In this document: positions 31,254 through 42,615 of the stretch, piece after piece
Numbering within the stretch: the stretch's first letter is position 1
Layout: every line of letters starts with the position of its first letter
Origin: Euglena gracilis
Lineage: Eukaryota > Euglenida > Euglenophyceae > Euglenales
Direction of reading: 5' to 3'
NCBI GenBank assembly: GCA_039621445.1
Contig: CP154955.1
Span: 39,378,426-39,442,425, forward strand
Length of the DNA: 64,000 bases
The notes under the pieces: generated by a model
The model's input: only the letters and a program-made list of their open reading frames with translations
What the model was told of the DNA's origin: nothing
The model's database searches: none
Translations under genes and position numbers: made by a program

Positions 31254-31567
31254 TGTGTACCAGGCGTATGCTTCCGTCCACTTCCGTTGAGGAAGTTAGG
31301 ATGGAAGCAGATCGTATTTGGATTTCCTAATGGGTGCCCCTTCTGTCTCCACGAGTGGTATTCTTTTATATTCTTATTCCCTCCTTTTCTCCAGACCGGA
31401 CTAGGATATCCAGTCCGTCATCCCTGCATTGCTCCGTGCTTTGCTTCTTGGGAAGTGGGGAAAGGGTTTTTCTGTTACTCTGATTTTCAGTTCCCAAGTA
31501 GGTGCGCCAAGGCGAAAGCGAAGGCTTTTTGGGAATTGGGAAAAGGGAATTGGGAATCAGACGTACA
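31254..31567 (-). mobile_element. Family 2 LTR, copy 4 (about 314 bp)
   Basis: The minus strand runs from TGTACGTC at 31,567 to ggtacaca at 31,254. It aligns end to end with the plus-strand LTR at 5,232-5,544, including the palindrome near 31,405 and the TATA box at 31,373-31,380. It appears to be the promoter LTR of polyprotein copy 2. Confidence 0.8.
31373..31380 (-). promoter_or_regulatory. TATA box in LTR copy 4
   Basis: TATAAAAG on the minus strand, at the same offset from the LTR ends as the plus-strand copy at 5,429. Confidence 0.6.
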
Positions 31568-31652
31568 CTTTGTCACCACCACGGCGGATATTTGGATAGT
31601 TAGTATTGTAGAAGCAGAGCTGGCTGATTTAGCTGCCGGTTATGCTGTCGAT

Positions 31653-31979
31653 GTGTATGCAGGTTTGGCCACCCGCTGTTGGACGGCCACGGAGCAGCTC
31701 ATACTACTTGCCGTGGCTCCTCCGCTAGCGATGGGCCGCGCCCGTGGCAATCCGACCGATCAACGTTCGTCCACGTGCACAGCCACACGCGCCGATCGAT
31801 CCCTGCGGTATGCCCCTTGCCCGTACGGATCGATCAGGACTCACACGGCGGGACCTGGGTCTCGAACCCACGACCTCCCGCGTGTGAGCCCAGCACCTTA
31901 TCGAATAAGCTACTCGAGCGTACTCAGTTTGGTACTACGCGCCGGCTACATACCTCCGTAGGATCTCCCGTCTGCCGCA
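31653..31979 (-). mobile_element. tRNA-derived SINE, copy 1
   Basis: On the minus strand there is a tRNA-like head at 31,918-31,840. It has an A box (TAGCTTATTCGATAAGG), an anticodon-loop-like CTCACAC and a B box (GGTTCGAGACC). CAC in the loop and the flanking ggaggtc resemble tRNA-Val. The acceptor ends do not pair, so it is not a working tRNA. A body with gatcgatc and ggccacgg segments follows. The whole 327 bp recurs at 32,341-32,668 with about 95 per cent identity. Confidence 0.75.
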
Positions 31980-32340
31980 CACACTCCCCTCCCAGGGGCC
32001 TTACTATACTAGCCCACTGCGTCACTATGGCCGTGGCACCTGCAGCTCGGGTTATGCCTCACACGGCCCTAGTTGGCTGAGTGCCTCTCACGAGTACTGC
32101 GTCACCAGGCTGCCGACCCCTGCAGCTCGGGATTGCTATTGCTGGCAGTTTACGTGTTGTCGACTTCCACGGGCTCTGCCGCCTCGGAGCGTCCCCCTTA
32201 GCATCGGCTTGAGACTTTGGAACGGTGTAGGAGTTTCAGTCGCCCTACACTCGGCGCGTCCGCCTCCGCCTTCCCGGCGCCGTGAGGTCAGGCTCTGACT
32301 TCCTGGTTCGTGTGGCATTAGACGGGTTCCCCTGCTACCA
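31980..32340. other. Spacer between the two SINE copies
   Basis: No gene or repeat was recognised. The sequence is GC-balanced and has a few inverted short words only. Confidence 0.35.
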
Positions 32341-32668
32341 TGTATGTAGGTTTGGCCACCCGCTGTTGGACGGCCACGGGGCAGCTCATACTGCTTGCCG
32401 TGGCTCGTCCGCTAGCGACGGGACGCGCCCGTGGTAATCCAACCGATCAACGTTCGTCCACGTGCGCAGCCACACGCGCCGATCGATCCCCGCGGTATGC
32501 CCTCTGCCCGTACAGGATCGATCAGGACTCACACGGCGGGACCTGGGTCTCGAACCCACGACCTCCCGCGTGTGAGCCCAGCATCTTACCGAATAAGCTA
32601 CTCGAGCAATACTCAGTTTGGTGCTACGCGCCGGCTACCTACCTCCGTAAGATCTCCCGTCTGCCGCA
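32341..32668 (-). mobile_element. tRNA-derived SINE, copy 2
   Basis: A direct repeat of 31,653-31,979 with the same A box and B box (tRNA-like head 32,606-32,528, minus strand). Both copies begin at tgtatg.aggtttgg and end at tctgccgca. Ends are sharp on both sides, which supports a mobile unit or a segmental duplication. Confidence 0.75.
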
Positions 32669-33050
32669 AACAGATGCCGGAGCTTCTTGTGTGGGTTGTT
32701 TGCCCAGTCCCGTTTCACTGTGACTTCCCGTTGAGGAAGAAGACGTCGTTCGCGCCATTGCGACCATTGAGGCTACGCCACCTTGGACGCTTCCCAGGGC
32801 GCTTTGTGCGGTGCGTCAGACGTCATGTGGTATAAATATCAAGTCTCCCGGGTCCGTATTCCGGCGGCTTTGAATAGAAATTCGTGTGGTATTCGTTCAG
32901 TCTCGTAGCGTAGTGTGATTATATCTTCGTCAGTGACTTCCGTAATTTGTCCACTTTCCGCAGGTGCGGAAGGTAGAATAGCTTCTGTCACAGGCGCTAC
33001 GGCCCTTGTAGGTTCTGTAGGCACTTGTTTCACGGACGTGGGGTGGCACT
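32669..33050. other. Spacer with a short minus-strand frame
   Basis: A 64-codon minus frame at 33,033-32,839 (acidic start TEPTRAVAPVTEAILP) vaguely resembles the Thr/Pro-rich start of the polyprotein at 5.6 kb. The likeness is too weak to call. Nothing else is seen. Confidence 0.3.
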
Positions 33051-33418
33051 AGGATCTCCAAGAGGGGTGCCTTTGGGGTTTCAACCCCTCCCGCTCAGTT
33101 TAACCAGCGAGAGCCAACACCCCTCCATGGGTGTCTTTTCTCATAGTTTCTGGGCCAAAAAAGTTAATTACGGCTGGGTGTAAATTCCATTAAACCTTTG
33201 AAATTCACCGGCCTTCGGCAGGTTGGCAAGTGCAACAAAGTCCCAAAACTCCTTTAACAGATTCTCGAGCAAGTGAGGAATGAGCCCAATCATACCTGAG
33301 GGGCATTCATTCCTATAACCTTGGGAATTCTACGTGCATGTGGTATGACTGGTGATCCAGAATGAGTTTTTCATAGAGAGATTCGGGCACACAAAACCTC
33401 TCCTCAGAAAACGTTTTG

Positions 33419-33751
33419 TCACCAGAAAACCTTGACATTTTCAGGCCAAGGCACTTTCAAACCCTGGGTGGCCTTAAAAATTGTTGACCAACGGGGTCTC
33501 CACGAATGTATGTGTTGGCTGTGGTTAGTTGGTCCATTATCTGTAGCCACATACATTCTGCTGCCTCCAATTTTTCTGTTTGAATGATTTCCCTCATTTC
33601 CTCGGTGTAAAGGGCCGAGCCTTGCCCTGAAATGTCTTTCAAGGCTTGGGAGGCCGGGTAAGCCCGTCCTGACAACAAATCGGCTATGGTGTTCTCCCGA
33701 TCTGGGATATACCCAACCGACGGGTCGAATTTCGATAAAATCTGATGCCAC
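33419..33751 (-). pseudogene. RNase H end and linker, family 1 copy 2
   Basis: Two overlapping minus frames encode GWVYPRSGEHHSRF and LLSGRAYPASQALKDISG. In intact elements the first would be the IPG.ENTIAD motif at the end of RNase H. The following residues (ALYTEEMREIIQTEKLEAAE) are the linker before the integrase. Confidence 0.65.
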
Positions 33752-33959
33752 CTGGCCCTTCTCCCAACGGGACCACTTGGCGTATCTAGAACCTCTCTAG
33801 TGTGAGATTATAGAGCCTGTGGTTAGTTGTAGGCAGGTACCCCACCCCCCAGAACATGGACACATAACTCGACTTCCTTTACGAAGGAACGATATTTTCA
33901 TTCGTCAGTTACAAATCCGACTTTTTGTGAAAATTCATTGACTCCTCACAAATCCTTGT

Positions 33960-34640
33960 CGTGTGCTGCGAGTAAATGCTCACCAGGAACCACTTCATTT
34001 CCAATCAAAATATCGTCGACGTAAGGATCAGCCACGTCCCCCACTGGGAAGAGGTGGTCCTCCATTATTTGCTTAAACTGCCTGGCTCGCATTTGTTAGA
34101 CCAGTCACATTAACGCTCCACTGAAAAAGACCGAGGGGGGTACTGCAACATGTGATGGGCCGGCTTTCCGTGTCCAACGGCTGTTGGTGGACAGCCTGCT
34201 ATGAATACAAGATGGAAAACATCATGTTTACACCTTGTTTTACAAGAGGTCTTCAATTATGGGAAGGGGGGTAGGACACACGCCTAGTTTGAACGTTAGG
34301 ACCCCGCGTGTATACCAGTCCACTCCATTCACCTCCTTTTTTCGGCACTGCACACGTTACGGACAGCCATTCCGAAACTGTTCCCTTGGACAATCACTCA
34401 ACAAATGTACGGACCCACCATTCCTGTATGACCTTTTTGTGATCTTCAAATCTTTCACCGTGTAAGGCAAAGGGTTTTTACCTTGTGGGTACAGCCCCGT
34501 CCTTCAGAGGAATCTGGGCGTAACCATAAGGTCCCCGAACGGGAGGGTCAGGCGGTACCTCCGCACCCAACACCTGCACTTCAAAATCGTGAAAAATCCT
34601 GCTCCTAAATGCTACCACCCTGGGGTCCTCCTCTTCACCC
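33960..34640 (-). pseudogene. Reverse transcriptase, family 1 copy 2
   Basis: The catalytic box reads DPYVDDILIGNE, with the YVDD codons at 34,012-34,023. Upstream on the minus strand GTVSEWLSVTCAVPKKGGEW (about 34,400) is the start of the RT domain. Stops and frame changes break the region between them. Confidence 0.75.
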
Positions 34641-35037
34641 TAGTCGCGAGCCTGGATAATGACATCCACCGCCTTGTCTTCGGCTGGCGATTCGGTGAGA
34701 GGCATGGCTATGGTATGCAATTCCTTCTTACCAAGGAGTTTTTGTTGCACATCAAAACCGTGCACGCCTTTTCATTTTCGGAGGACTCCGTTCCTGGTGC
34801 CTGCACAAGGCATTCTCCGAAGTCAGAAGTCACTAGCCCAAATGTTTTTTGTTAATTGTGTTTTTTCCTTCCCCTTATGGGATTTCCGTTTCTGATTTCT
34901 TGTATCCCACCCAGACAAGAAAGTCTGATTGGGATTGCCAAAAACCAAAGCCTTATGGCGTTGGAACGCACCCAAACCATGCTCGGGCAACCATGGAATG
35001 ATAATGTAGCATCCACCTCAATATCCGCGAGGGAAAA

Positions 35038-35310
35038 TTACACCTCGAGGTACAGGGCCTGGTTGCCCCCCTGCCCCGTACCCCTGCGTTGAAAACTCAA
35101 CTCCAACTTAATACACTGGTCGCCCAGCAAAACACATTGGCCGTTGGCAGCCACCAGCCTAATTGGGATTCGCGGTGTCCTGGTCAAATGTTTTTTAACG
35201 ATGGACCTTTGGACCAGGTTCACCTGGGCTCAAGTATCCACCAAAACTTTAAGATGCTTGGTATCTCCGTTAGGGAAATAAGCCTGTGATAGCATCAGAA
35301 GTTGCAGCTC
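35038..35310 (-). pseudogene. Retropepsin-like protease, active site lost
   Basis: The minus strand gives HLKVLVDT, then a TGA stop (35,230-35,232) where the active-site glycine should be, then AQVNLV. The strand-rich remainder is RIPIRLVAANGQCVLLGDQC. The DTGA-type motif, the hydrophobic strands after it and its position before RT identify the protease. The stop ends the reading at the catalytic loop. Confidence 0.7.
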
Positions 35311-35699
35311 GTTTTCAATGGGCACACCTGATTAACCTTCAGGGCGTTTGCCAGGTGACAACAACGGTCTTAAATTTCCCATTCATCCAAATCCTGGGAG
35401 ACTTTGTAAATTTCTTCGGGATGGCCCCCAGAAAATACCCTGCGCCCCGGAGATAATCAATCACCAGGGGGGGTATCCTTCCTTTTTGTCGGGTGGTGAA
35501 CTTTATTTTTATGCCCCCCCCAGCAATTCACCGTTCCGAAGCTTCCCATTGTCACCCATAACCTGGTTAGGACATGATTCAGTATCACAGAATACCGACT
35601 GCAATTCTGAAATGGCTGGGCAGCACCAGAGGCGTGTGGGCGGTTTATAACCCCAATCCGAAAATTGATAATAATCAATATCGATATAGGGCAGGGTTT

Positions 35700-36223
35700 T
35701 CACCACCTCTCCATTTCGCAAAAGCCCAGTGCAGGGGTTCTCCAACCACTACAAGTTTGGCTGAAAAAAAAGATATAATTTACAGGGTTTTCTTCGCCAG
35801 GGCATCCACCTGGGAGAAATCCCTCGGCCTGGGGTTATAAAACGTGGAATAAATATTACAGGGGGGAATAGCGGCAAATAAACACAAAAATCCAACCGAG
35901 CATCGCCTGTAGTCTCAGGCCAAAATGTATGTGTCGGGTGAAAGTCCGTCCAAGGAGCATTCTCATTTGACGTCGCTTCATACCCCCGTTCTGCCAACCG
36001 TTTCCCACTGAACCTATGCCAGCGAATATGGCAGCAAGTAAAGTACTTTAGGAGTTGTTCAAGGTGCGTGGGCAGCTGCGACGTGCAGCTTAAACGTGTC
36101 AATACCCAAAACTTGTTTTTGTCCAGCTAAATGAAAACCACCTTTCCCTCCTTTCTCCATTTCCTTTCCCAGACTCTCATGAGAGTCATAAATTTTTGTG
36201 GCAGGGTGCTGTTGCCAAAGCAT
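35700..36223. other. Spacer between gypsy and DIRS remnants
   Basis: Short frames on both strands show no recognised similarity. The breakpoint of the old DIRS fragment lies at about 36,224. Confidence 0.35.
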
Positions 36224-37700
36224 TCATCTTGAAACTGCCAAGTTTCCCTCCACTTTTATGCAAAGATGTTTTTCCAGGGTGCTGTGCAGCTTTAGGTGAA
36301 AAGAAGCATCTTTCAGGTCTATTTTTCCACAGAACCAACCTTTTCTTGAATATGGGAAGATGTTTCCCATGTGTTTCAATCTGAACTTATGGGGGGTGAA
36401 ATAGAAATTTAACTGTCGAAAATCTGAAATTAGCCTTTCCTTTGTCGTTTCACTTTCTGTCTTTGAAGTGATAAAATAAGGGACAAAATGCGTCTTCTGG
36501 GGTGTTTTGCCTGGTTGCCCCTGCACATACAGAATCTCTCAGAATTTTCTGAGCAGCCAGTATTTCTTGTGGGGTTTTGAAGGGACCTTTTAAGGACATC
36601 TGGGGGGAAAGGGGAAGATCTGCCATAACCCCTTCCCTTACCAGGTTTAATACTTCTCTGCTGGCTCCTGCCTTTACCCAATTAGGAATGCTGTCCTTCA
36701 GGGCTCTGTAAGGGGGCACCCCTGGGTGTAATGTGGCTGTGGATTCCACAGTCCTTCCTCCTGGCTGCCCCATCACTGGGGTCCTCTCTGGCTGCCCCAT
36801 CACTGGTGCCACCTCCGGTCCTGCCATAGGGCTGCTCAAATACAGGCCTTCACCTTGATGTGGTGCGGATGGTCTTGATTGTATTGGCCTCCAATGGCTT
36901 TTTTGGGCCATTTGGCCTCCATTGGCCTTCAGGTCTGACCGGCCTCCATTTGCTTTCTCCTCAGGACTTCTCTTGTCTCTTCTCTGTCCCTCTTGATTCC
37001 CCAGATATGCCACATTGGCTTGACATTCTTGAGGGACTTGATGCCAGCTGTTTTGGCATTGGCTTGCTGCTCCTGAGGGGTTTGTTTTTGAAGGTGCTGG
37101 GGGGAAAGTTGGACATACCCCAGTTGGATCTTTCCAGGCTGGGACACAGGCTGCCATAGCCTTGCACATGGGCCCTCTGCCCTCTTGAATGATGGCTGCA
37201 ATAGCCTTGGTTCCAGGCCCCAGGCCCTGTTAAACGATGGGTCGCATAGCCTTGATTTTGACTTTCTGATATTTCTTGAAAGGCTGCAATAGCCCTTGCT
37301 TTGTCCCCTGGAAGGGGGGGAAACAGAAAAAAGGAAGGAAAAGGAATCTGTTGGACCTGTGATGGTACTCCCCTTCTGTCTTCTTGTCTTCCTGACCACA
37401 GGTGTCCATGATACAATGCCATTATCATGTTGAGTGGGGAAGTTTAAAATCTTTGTTGTGGTGGGGGGTGGGGGGGTTGAGATGGCCACGGACTGACGTG
37501 TTTCTGGCGCCCCTCCAGCTTCTGCAGCTGCTCCTGTGTATCCACCTTCACCAGCTTCAGGTGCTCTCTTGGAGGTTCTTTGAAATTCGTCTTGGCAGTC
37601 TGAATTTCTTCAAAGCTCATCCTTCATGGAAGTCCAGTTGTTGACCTTTTATCTTTGTAATTGCAATACTTTCTGGAATAATTCCAGCTGCGGTCGAAGA
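36224..37700 (-). pseudogene. Old DIRS-like fragment: gag-like region and RT N-terminus
   Basis: The minus strand opens with a gag-like frame (37,489-36,929 and 37,169-36,450) that is basic and Gln/Pro-rich, with RQEDRRGVPSQ and REVLRRKQMEAG. It then passes into the start of a DIRS-type RT at 36,526-36,224 (LISDFRQLNFYF, GKIDLKDASFHLKL). The KIDLKDA.FH motif is the same as in the DIRS copies at 40.8 and 44.8 kb. RT is truncated after ASFHLK. It is more diverged than the two elements to its right. Confidence 0.7.
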
Positions 37701-37730
37701 GTTGAATTCCCACCTCCTTGAAGTCGAGGG

Positions 37731-39224
37731 TCAAAAAAAGTTTGGTCCACCAGTAGATAAAGCTGATCGTCTTCGTTGAATACAATACTCCTTGTAAAAA
37801 ATTCCAGGTGAACTCGTACAAGTAAAGACTTTCTCCTTGAGGTCGAAAGGCAGATTTAGGAACCAGCCCACTCCGGAAACAAAGAGCAGTAAGAAACACC
37901 CCCCGTGCGCACACAAACAAACCAGAGCAGAGCAGCCGGCAAGGAAAGCAGGATTCATCATCTCGTGGAGCCCGGATGGCCATTTCAGCGCACCATCAGG
38001 CCTCACGAGGTCGTACTCCCTCGAGGCAAGCCGGAAAGGGAGGAAGGGACACCGAGGGCGGAGCACAAAGACATTGTGAGGCCATGCCTTGCTCGCCGGC
38101 GGTGTTGTGATTGTTTTGGTGCGCTGGGTTAGGGGGTCCCGTTTAGTGCCGCCTCGCCGGAGTTGGCTGCTGATGCTTCTCCGACGTGACGACGTGGCTT
38201 CTGTCCCCTGGGGGGGTCCCCCCCCTCTCCCCCCCTGGCCCCCATCTTCTGACCGAGGGCGTTTGAAGACAAATTTTCTTGAATGTGTGGGGGGGGGGTC
38301 GGGCTCACAATGTCTTTGTGCTCCGCCCTCGGTGTCCCTTCCTCCCTTTCCGGCTTGCCTCGAGGGAGTACGAGACACCTCGGGCTCCGCACTTTGCCAT
38401 TGTGAGGCCAGATTGTGCACTGAAAACAGGGGGGCCAGGGCATTCTCCAAAGCACCTTGGGCACCAAGTCTTTGATAATGGGCTGTAAAAGCCTCCACCC
38501 CCTTCCACTGACCAATTTCACAAACTTCTTGGGCAGAAAGGCCCAATTTTTTGAGCAGACCAACTCCTGCCCCTCTGGTGGAGTGTGGTCCCCACACCTG
38601 GGGGGTGACCCCATGTTGGGCTAAAAATGTTTTTGTAATGGAAGCAATTGTATCAGCACAAATGACTTTATAGGGGGGTTTTAACGTAATTAACAGGGGG
38701 CCCCCAGGTTTCACAAAGAAACGTGTTGCTGCCACATAGGACATCATTAAATGAAATGGACTGATTTGAGGGCATTGAGGAATTGCGACAACTCTCTCCC
38801 ACTTGTGGAACTTTTGGCCTTTACGCTTAATTTTGATGTAGGGAGCCCCACCCAACACACTGGTGGTTCTTTGGACCTGTGCCAAAACAGACGATCGATA
38901 TAAACAGAGAATTCTGCAGCAAAAAATGAGTTGTGTACACAATGTACAAATATCAGTGGGCAGGGGGGACTGTGCAGGCCCCAGGAGGATTGGGAGGGGA
39001 TCCCAAAAGTCACCATACTTATCCAGATTTTGGTTCCAAAGCCTTTTGTAGGGGGCCAACATGCCATGGGACTTTAGGCCACCAAAGCCAGGGATTAAAA
39101 GCATAGCACAGTATGCATTACGGGCCTGTGCCCTTGAAAATTGAAAAAGTTGTATTAAGGCGTCAACCACTTGGTCAGTGGTAGCTGCAGGGGGGGTACC
39201 CCTATTTTTTCCAGAATGACCCAT
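37731..39224 (-). pseudogene. Tyrosine recombinase of DIRS-like element 1
   Basis: This minus frame of 497 codons begins in the linker before the recombinase (ATTDQVVDALIQLFQFSRAQ) and holds the whole YR catalytic set. These are the first Arg in CLYRSSVLAQVQ, then PHSTRGAGVG with His and Arg, GQWKGVEAF with the Trp position, and HYQRL with the nucleophile Tyr. After the tyrosine it runs on for about 250 codons through terminal-repeat DNA (LASQWQSAEPEV, then Arg/Gly-rich), which is probably read-through rather than protein. It overlaps the RT frame by 70 bp in another phase. In DIRS elements this enzyme inserts the circular DNA copy. Confidence 0.8.
38014..38175 (-). repeat. Terminal repeat of DIRS-like element 1 (3' side)
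   Basis: It contains the inverted form of the shared terminal block (cattgtgaggccatgcc, ttgctcgccggcgg, ggtgcgctgggttag, gccggagttggctg). The same block is at 42,616-42,760 (opposite orientation), 43,011-43,161 and 47,440-47,540. Confidence 0.7.
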
Positions 39225-41065
39225 TGCAGGGTAAAGGCGTTTTGATAACGCCTTATGCTGGGGTTTCTTCCCAGGAAATCGTTAATGGACTTAATTTGTA
39301 TATTGTTTCCCTTCCAAAATTTTCCTGAGCAAATCATGCAAAGAAGGGGCCACCTGGGGGGTGGCATTTTTTCTCCCCTGCAATTGGTGAACATACCCTT
39401 GTAGGGGGTGATTTTCAGGCAGGGGGTCCCTGGCACTTTCATTTTTTTAAACTGGGGCCACAGGTGGCTGAATCCCAGTAGGGGGTTACCATCAAAACTT
39501 TGGTCTGTGGAAAAGTTTTCAATCTGGGGAAGAATTTCTGAATTATTGACCAGGGGGGGTTTGCATAAAGAACCCCCATGTTGTCCAGGGGACATTGCAA
39601 TGCATCCACTGCTGAGGCCTCCAAGTGGGGCTATCTGGCCACAAAATTGGGTAGTTTTTTGTTGCCTGGGGAGGCAAATAAATCTGTTTTCATGGCTATG
39701 AACTTTTTGAAATGTTGCTTGAGCCATTGAAAAAGTTGGGGGTCCAGTGAGTAATCCCCCCTGTCCATTTCCTATCTGCTTATGGGGTCTGCTAGGCATT
39801 CCTTTGAAGGCACCCACTTTACTTGCAAATTGATTTTGTGCTCCATGCACCATCTGAAAAATGGTCTGAGCATTGTGTTGAAGGGGTCCTTTTTGCCTCC
39901 CCCTTTTGTCAGGTAATAATAAATTACCTGATTGTCTGCTGAAAGTAGAACTGTTTCTCCCCGCTTGCTTAAGCTTTTTACTGTGCTTATTGCTGAGTTC
40001 TTTTACATTTATGTGCAGGGTGGACTTTTCCCGCCAAAATTCCTGCACAGTGTTTCCTGTATGGATGTCCAATCCCCCCCAAGCGTGGGTGCTGCTGTCT
40101 GAGTGCAACTCCCTGGTGGCGTTTTGTGGGAAGGGTCTTCCTTCCCATGTGTCGAGTAGAATTTTGATTTCCTTTAGCTGGGTTTTTATTTCTGGTGAAA
40201 TGTGATGTTTGGAATCCCAGGGGGCTGTGGAGTGTTTTGCCAGAAAATTGGCCAGGGCATCCGTAAAAGCCCTGAGAAAGGGCAGGGCCATTAGGTTGGA
40301 CCTGATTTGTCCCAAAATGGCGGCTAGCTGCCTTTTTGACATGAAGTCCTTTTTTACGATTTTGCCCAGCTCCTTTTTTATGGTCTTGACTTTTTGTGGG
40401 GGTACTTGTAATCTTCCTTCTTGGAAGTTTAGTTGAAACCCCAGGTGGTTTACAATTTGAGTGGGTTCCAGGGTTGACTTTTTTACATTGATCTTGAACC
40501 CTGATTTTAATAAATCCCTGACCACTGTGTTGAGGTGATGTTGCAGAGTGTTTCTGGTCGGGGCCACCACCAAAATGTCGTCCAGGTAAAAAATAACTGA
40601 ATGCCCCTTTTTCTCCACAGCTTTTCGAATGTTTTCATGACCCCCATGAAAATTTGGGGCATTATGTTCAGGCCAAAGCAGCCTGCTTGGAACTCCCAAG
40701 TTTCCCACCCCCACCTGATGCCTCAAAAAAGGCCTTAGGGCCTGGCTCACTGGAATGTGAAAATAGGCATCCTTTAAGTCTATTTTGGCTGCCCATTGAC
40801 TTTTTTCCAGAATTGGAAATATGTGCTGGATGTGATCCAGCTTGAAAGGTTTTACCTGAAACTGCTGGTTTAATTCCCTGCAGTCGCTTATGAACCTCCA
40901 TTTTGTCTCCCCCCCTTCTGGTTTTGATATTTGAAACCAGGGGATTAGGTGCTGGGTTCCTGCATCCCGAACCCTCCTTATGAACCCAGATTTTTCGTAA
41001 TCCAACAGGATTTTTTCTGCCTGGGTGAGGTTTAGGTTTGCCCTGAATTTTGGGTGGGTGGACAA
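39155..41065 (-). pseudogene. RT, RNase H and Dam-like region of DIRS-like element 1
   Basis: A minus frame of 636 codons. RT motifs are RFISDCRELNQQFQVKPFKL, KIDLKDAYFHIPVSQ and FYLDDILVVAP. RNase H starts at LHSDSSTHAWGGLD. Near NVKELSNKH the frame shifts away from the protein frame, and the rest is the wrong phase although still open. In the correct phase the DNA encodes TKGGGKKDPFN, KINLQVKWV and, at 39,624-39,439, VDALQCPLDNMGVLYANPPW. That last block is the DLFAS...NPPW type of DIRS elements, often described as a Dam-like methyltransferase region. Confidence 0.75.
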
Positions 41066-42430
41066 GTTTGGATTTCTGTCCCATGGGGGTTGGATGCCAT
41101 CTTTGATGAGTTGGCAGGTTGCTGGGGGGGCGTTTTTGGCCCACCATTTTAGGCTTTTTTGGAGTCTTTGGTGCAGGGGGGGTGTCTCTCCACTTTTCCT
41201 CCATGGAATTTATTTCCCCAAGTAATTGATTTTGTGGGGTTGTGGGTGGCTTGGTTGATGACCACTTTCCATCCCATGGACATTTTGGGATGAATGCTCT
41301 GACCTGCTGATGGGTGGTTGGGAATAATGCAACCCCTGGGTTTACAGGAGGTTGTGGAAAAATTGCAGGGGGGGTTGTGCATGCATCTCTCACAGTCTCT
41401 CTGGTCCTCCACTGTGATCTTGTTGTTGGTAAACATACCATAGGGGGCCTCTGTGGGTGCCCCCCTTGGGTTGACCTTTGACAAAACAAAAAGATTTGAC
41501 AGGGGGGCCACTTTGGGTCCCCTGTCCCCCTTCATAAGGTCCACTGTGGGTACCTTTTCCCCCTTTACCAAGTAAAGGGCCTCTGTGGGTCCCTTTGGGG
41601 GGTCCTCTTGGGGTTGGGCTGTACAAAAAAGGTCCACTGTGGGTACCTTTACCCTCTTGTCCAAGTGAAGGGCCTCTGTGGGTCCCTTTGGGGGGTCCTC
41701 CTGGGGCTTTGCCATATAATGCCCCATTGGGCTGCAGCTGGTTAGCTTCTGGCCCCCAGGGCCTGGAAAGTGATGCCCCCAGTGGGCTTGAAATTGTGGG
41801 CCGTTATAGCCTTGGCCTCCATGGCCTTTGGCTTGATTTGATGTGGGCCTCCAGCTGCATGTGAAGTCTTGGGGGGCCTCTGTGGGCCCCCCCTTTCCCC
41901 TTTGAGGGGTTAATAATGGGAGACATTCTGGGGGTTTTAAACAGACCTTTTTTGCCCCGTCCAGTGGGCATTTGCTTGCAGAATTGGCCTCCAAGGCCTG
42001 GTCGATGTTGTCCCCCTTGGCCCACATTCCATCTGCCCGTACTGGGGCTTGCTGGGAACTTTGGTTGATGACCACCTTGGGGCCTCCATTGTTGCCCCTT
42101 GAGGGGGACTGGGCCCAACTTCTGCTGGAATGGGTTTGATTTTGGTTTTCTCTTTGGTTTCTTGGCCACCAACTGCCAAGTGCTGTGGCTGTCCCTTTCT
42201 GGGGTTGAGGAAATTTCTGAAAAGGAAATTTTATTTTGGGGGAAAGCCACTGGTTGCCAGACGGGGGCCGCACTGGCAGGTTCTCCAGCGGAATCTTCTC
42301 GGGCACGGTGTTGTCCACCTGTTGCTTCTGAGCTTGTAGGTCTTTCATAGTTCATTGAATTCAATCTTTTCAAATTCCAATCCAATTTGATGTTTCGGTC
42401 TTGACCACAGCTGCAAAATCAACTTCCTGG
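41066..42430 (-). pseudogene. Gag-like ORF of DIRS-like element 1
   Basis: Two overlapping minus frames (42,385-41,804 and 42,348-41,149) encode a basic, Gln/Pro/Gly-rich protein. The start is MNYERPTSSEATGGQ. A STWQLVAKKPKRKPKSN block matches PWQTVGKKPRRQRKT in element 2. The rest has repeated QPQEDPPKGPTEALH units of about 38 residues (41,560-41,710), visible as DNA tandem copies. DIRS gag proteins are poorly conserved, so identification rests on position and the shared block. Confidence 0.6.
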
Positions 42431-42615
42431 CGTAGATGCTGTTCTCAACGAGGGAGTCGGTTAACCTTGCCGTCAGGAAGAACAACTTCTTCAATAGAAA
42501 TATTTTTTCCAAACGTGATCAAACGTTGGATAGATCCTTTCTTGAGGATATTCTGTTGGTCTTGACTTCTTCTCTTGGTCCGACTCCTTGCGTAGATTCT
42601 GTTCCTTTCTTCTGG
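42431..42615. other. 5' untranslated part of DIRS-like element 1
   Basis: The stretch between the gag start and the terminal repeat. It resembles, in inverted form, 43,162-43,282 upstream of the plus element only loosely. No other feature was seen. Confidence 0.4.

Larger units (their letters stand above)
33050..35700 (-). mobile_element. Decayed Ty3/gypsy chromovirus, family 1, copy 2
   Basis: The minus strand carries protease (about 35,300-35,040), RT (about 34,560-33,960) and the RNase H end with linker (33,750-33,419). The linker LSGRAYPASQALKDISGQGS matches the family 1 linker at 3,190 (ASPASQATRDISKHGS). Frames are broken throughout and integrase and chromodomain are missing on the 3' side. 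A cysteine- and histidine-bearing frame at 35,457-35,745 may be the gag end. Confidence 0.75.

Noticed and set aside
31840-31918. Functional tRNA-Val gene
   Set aside because: A and B boxes are present, but the 5' and 3' ends do not pair into an acceptor stem, and a second copy shares 327 bp far beyond a tRNA.
32839-33033. N-terminus of a fourth polyprotein copy
   Set aside because: The likeness to the Thr/Pro-rich start at 5.6 kb is composition only, with no shared anchor block.
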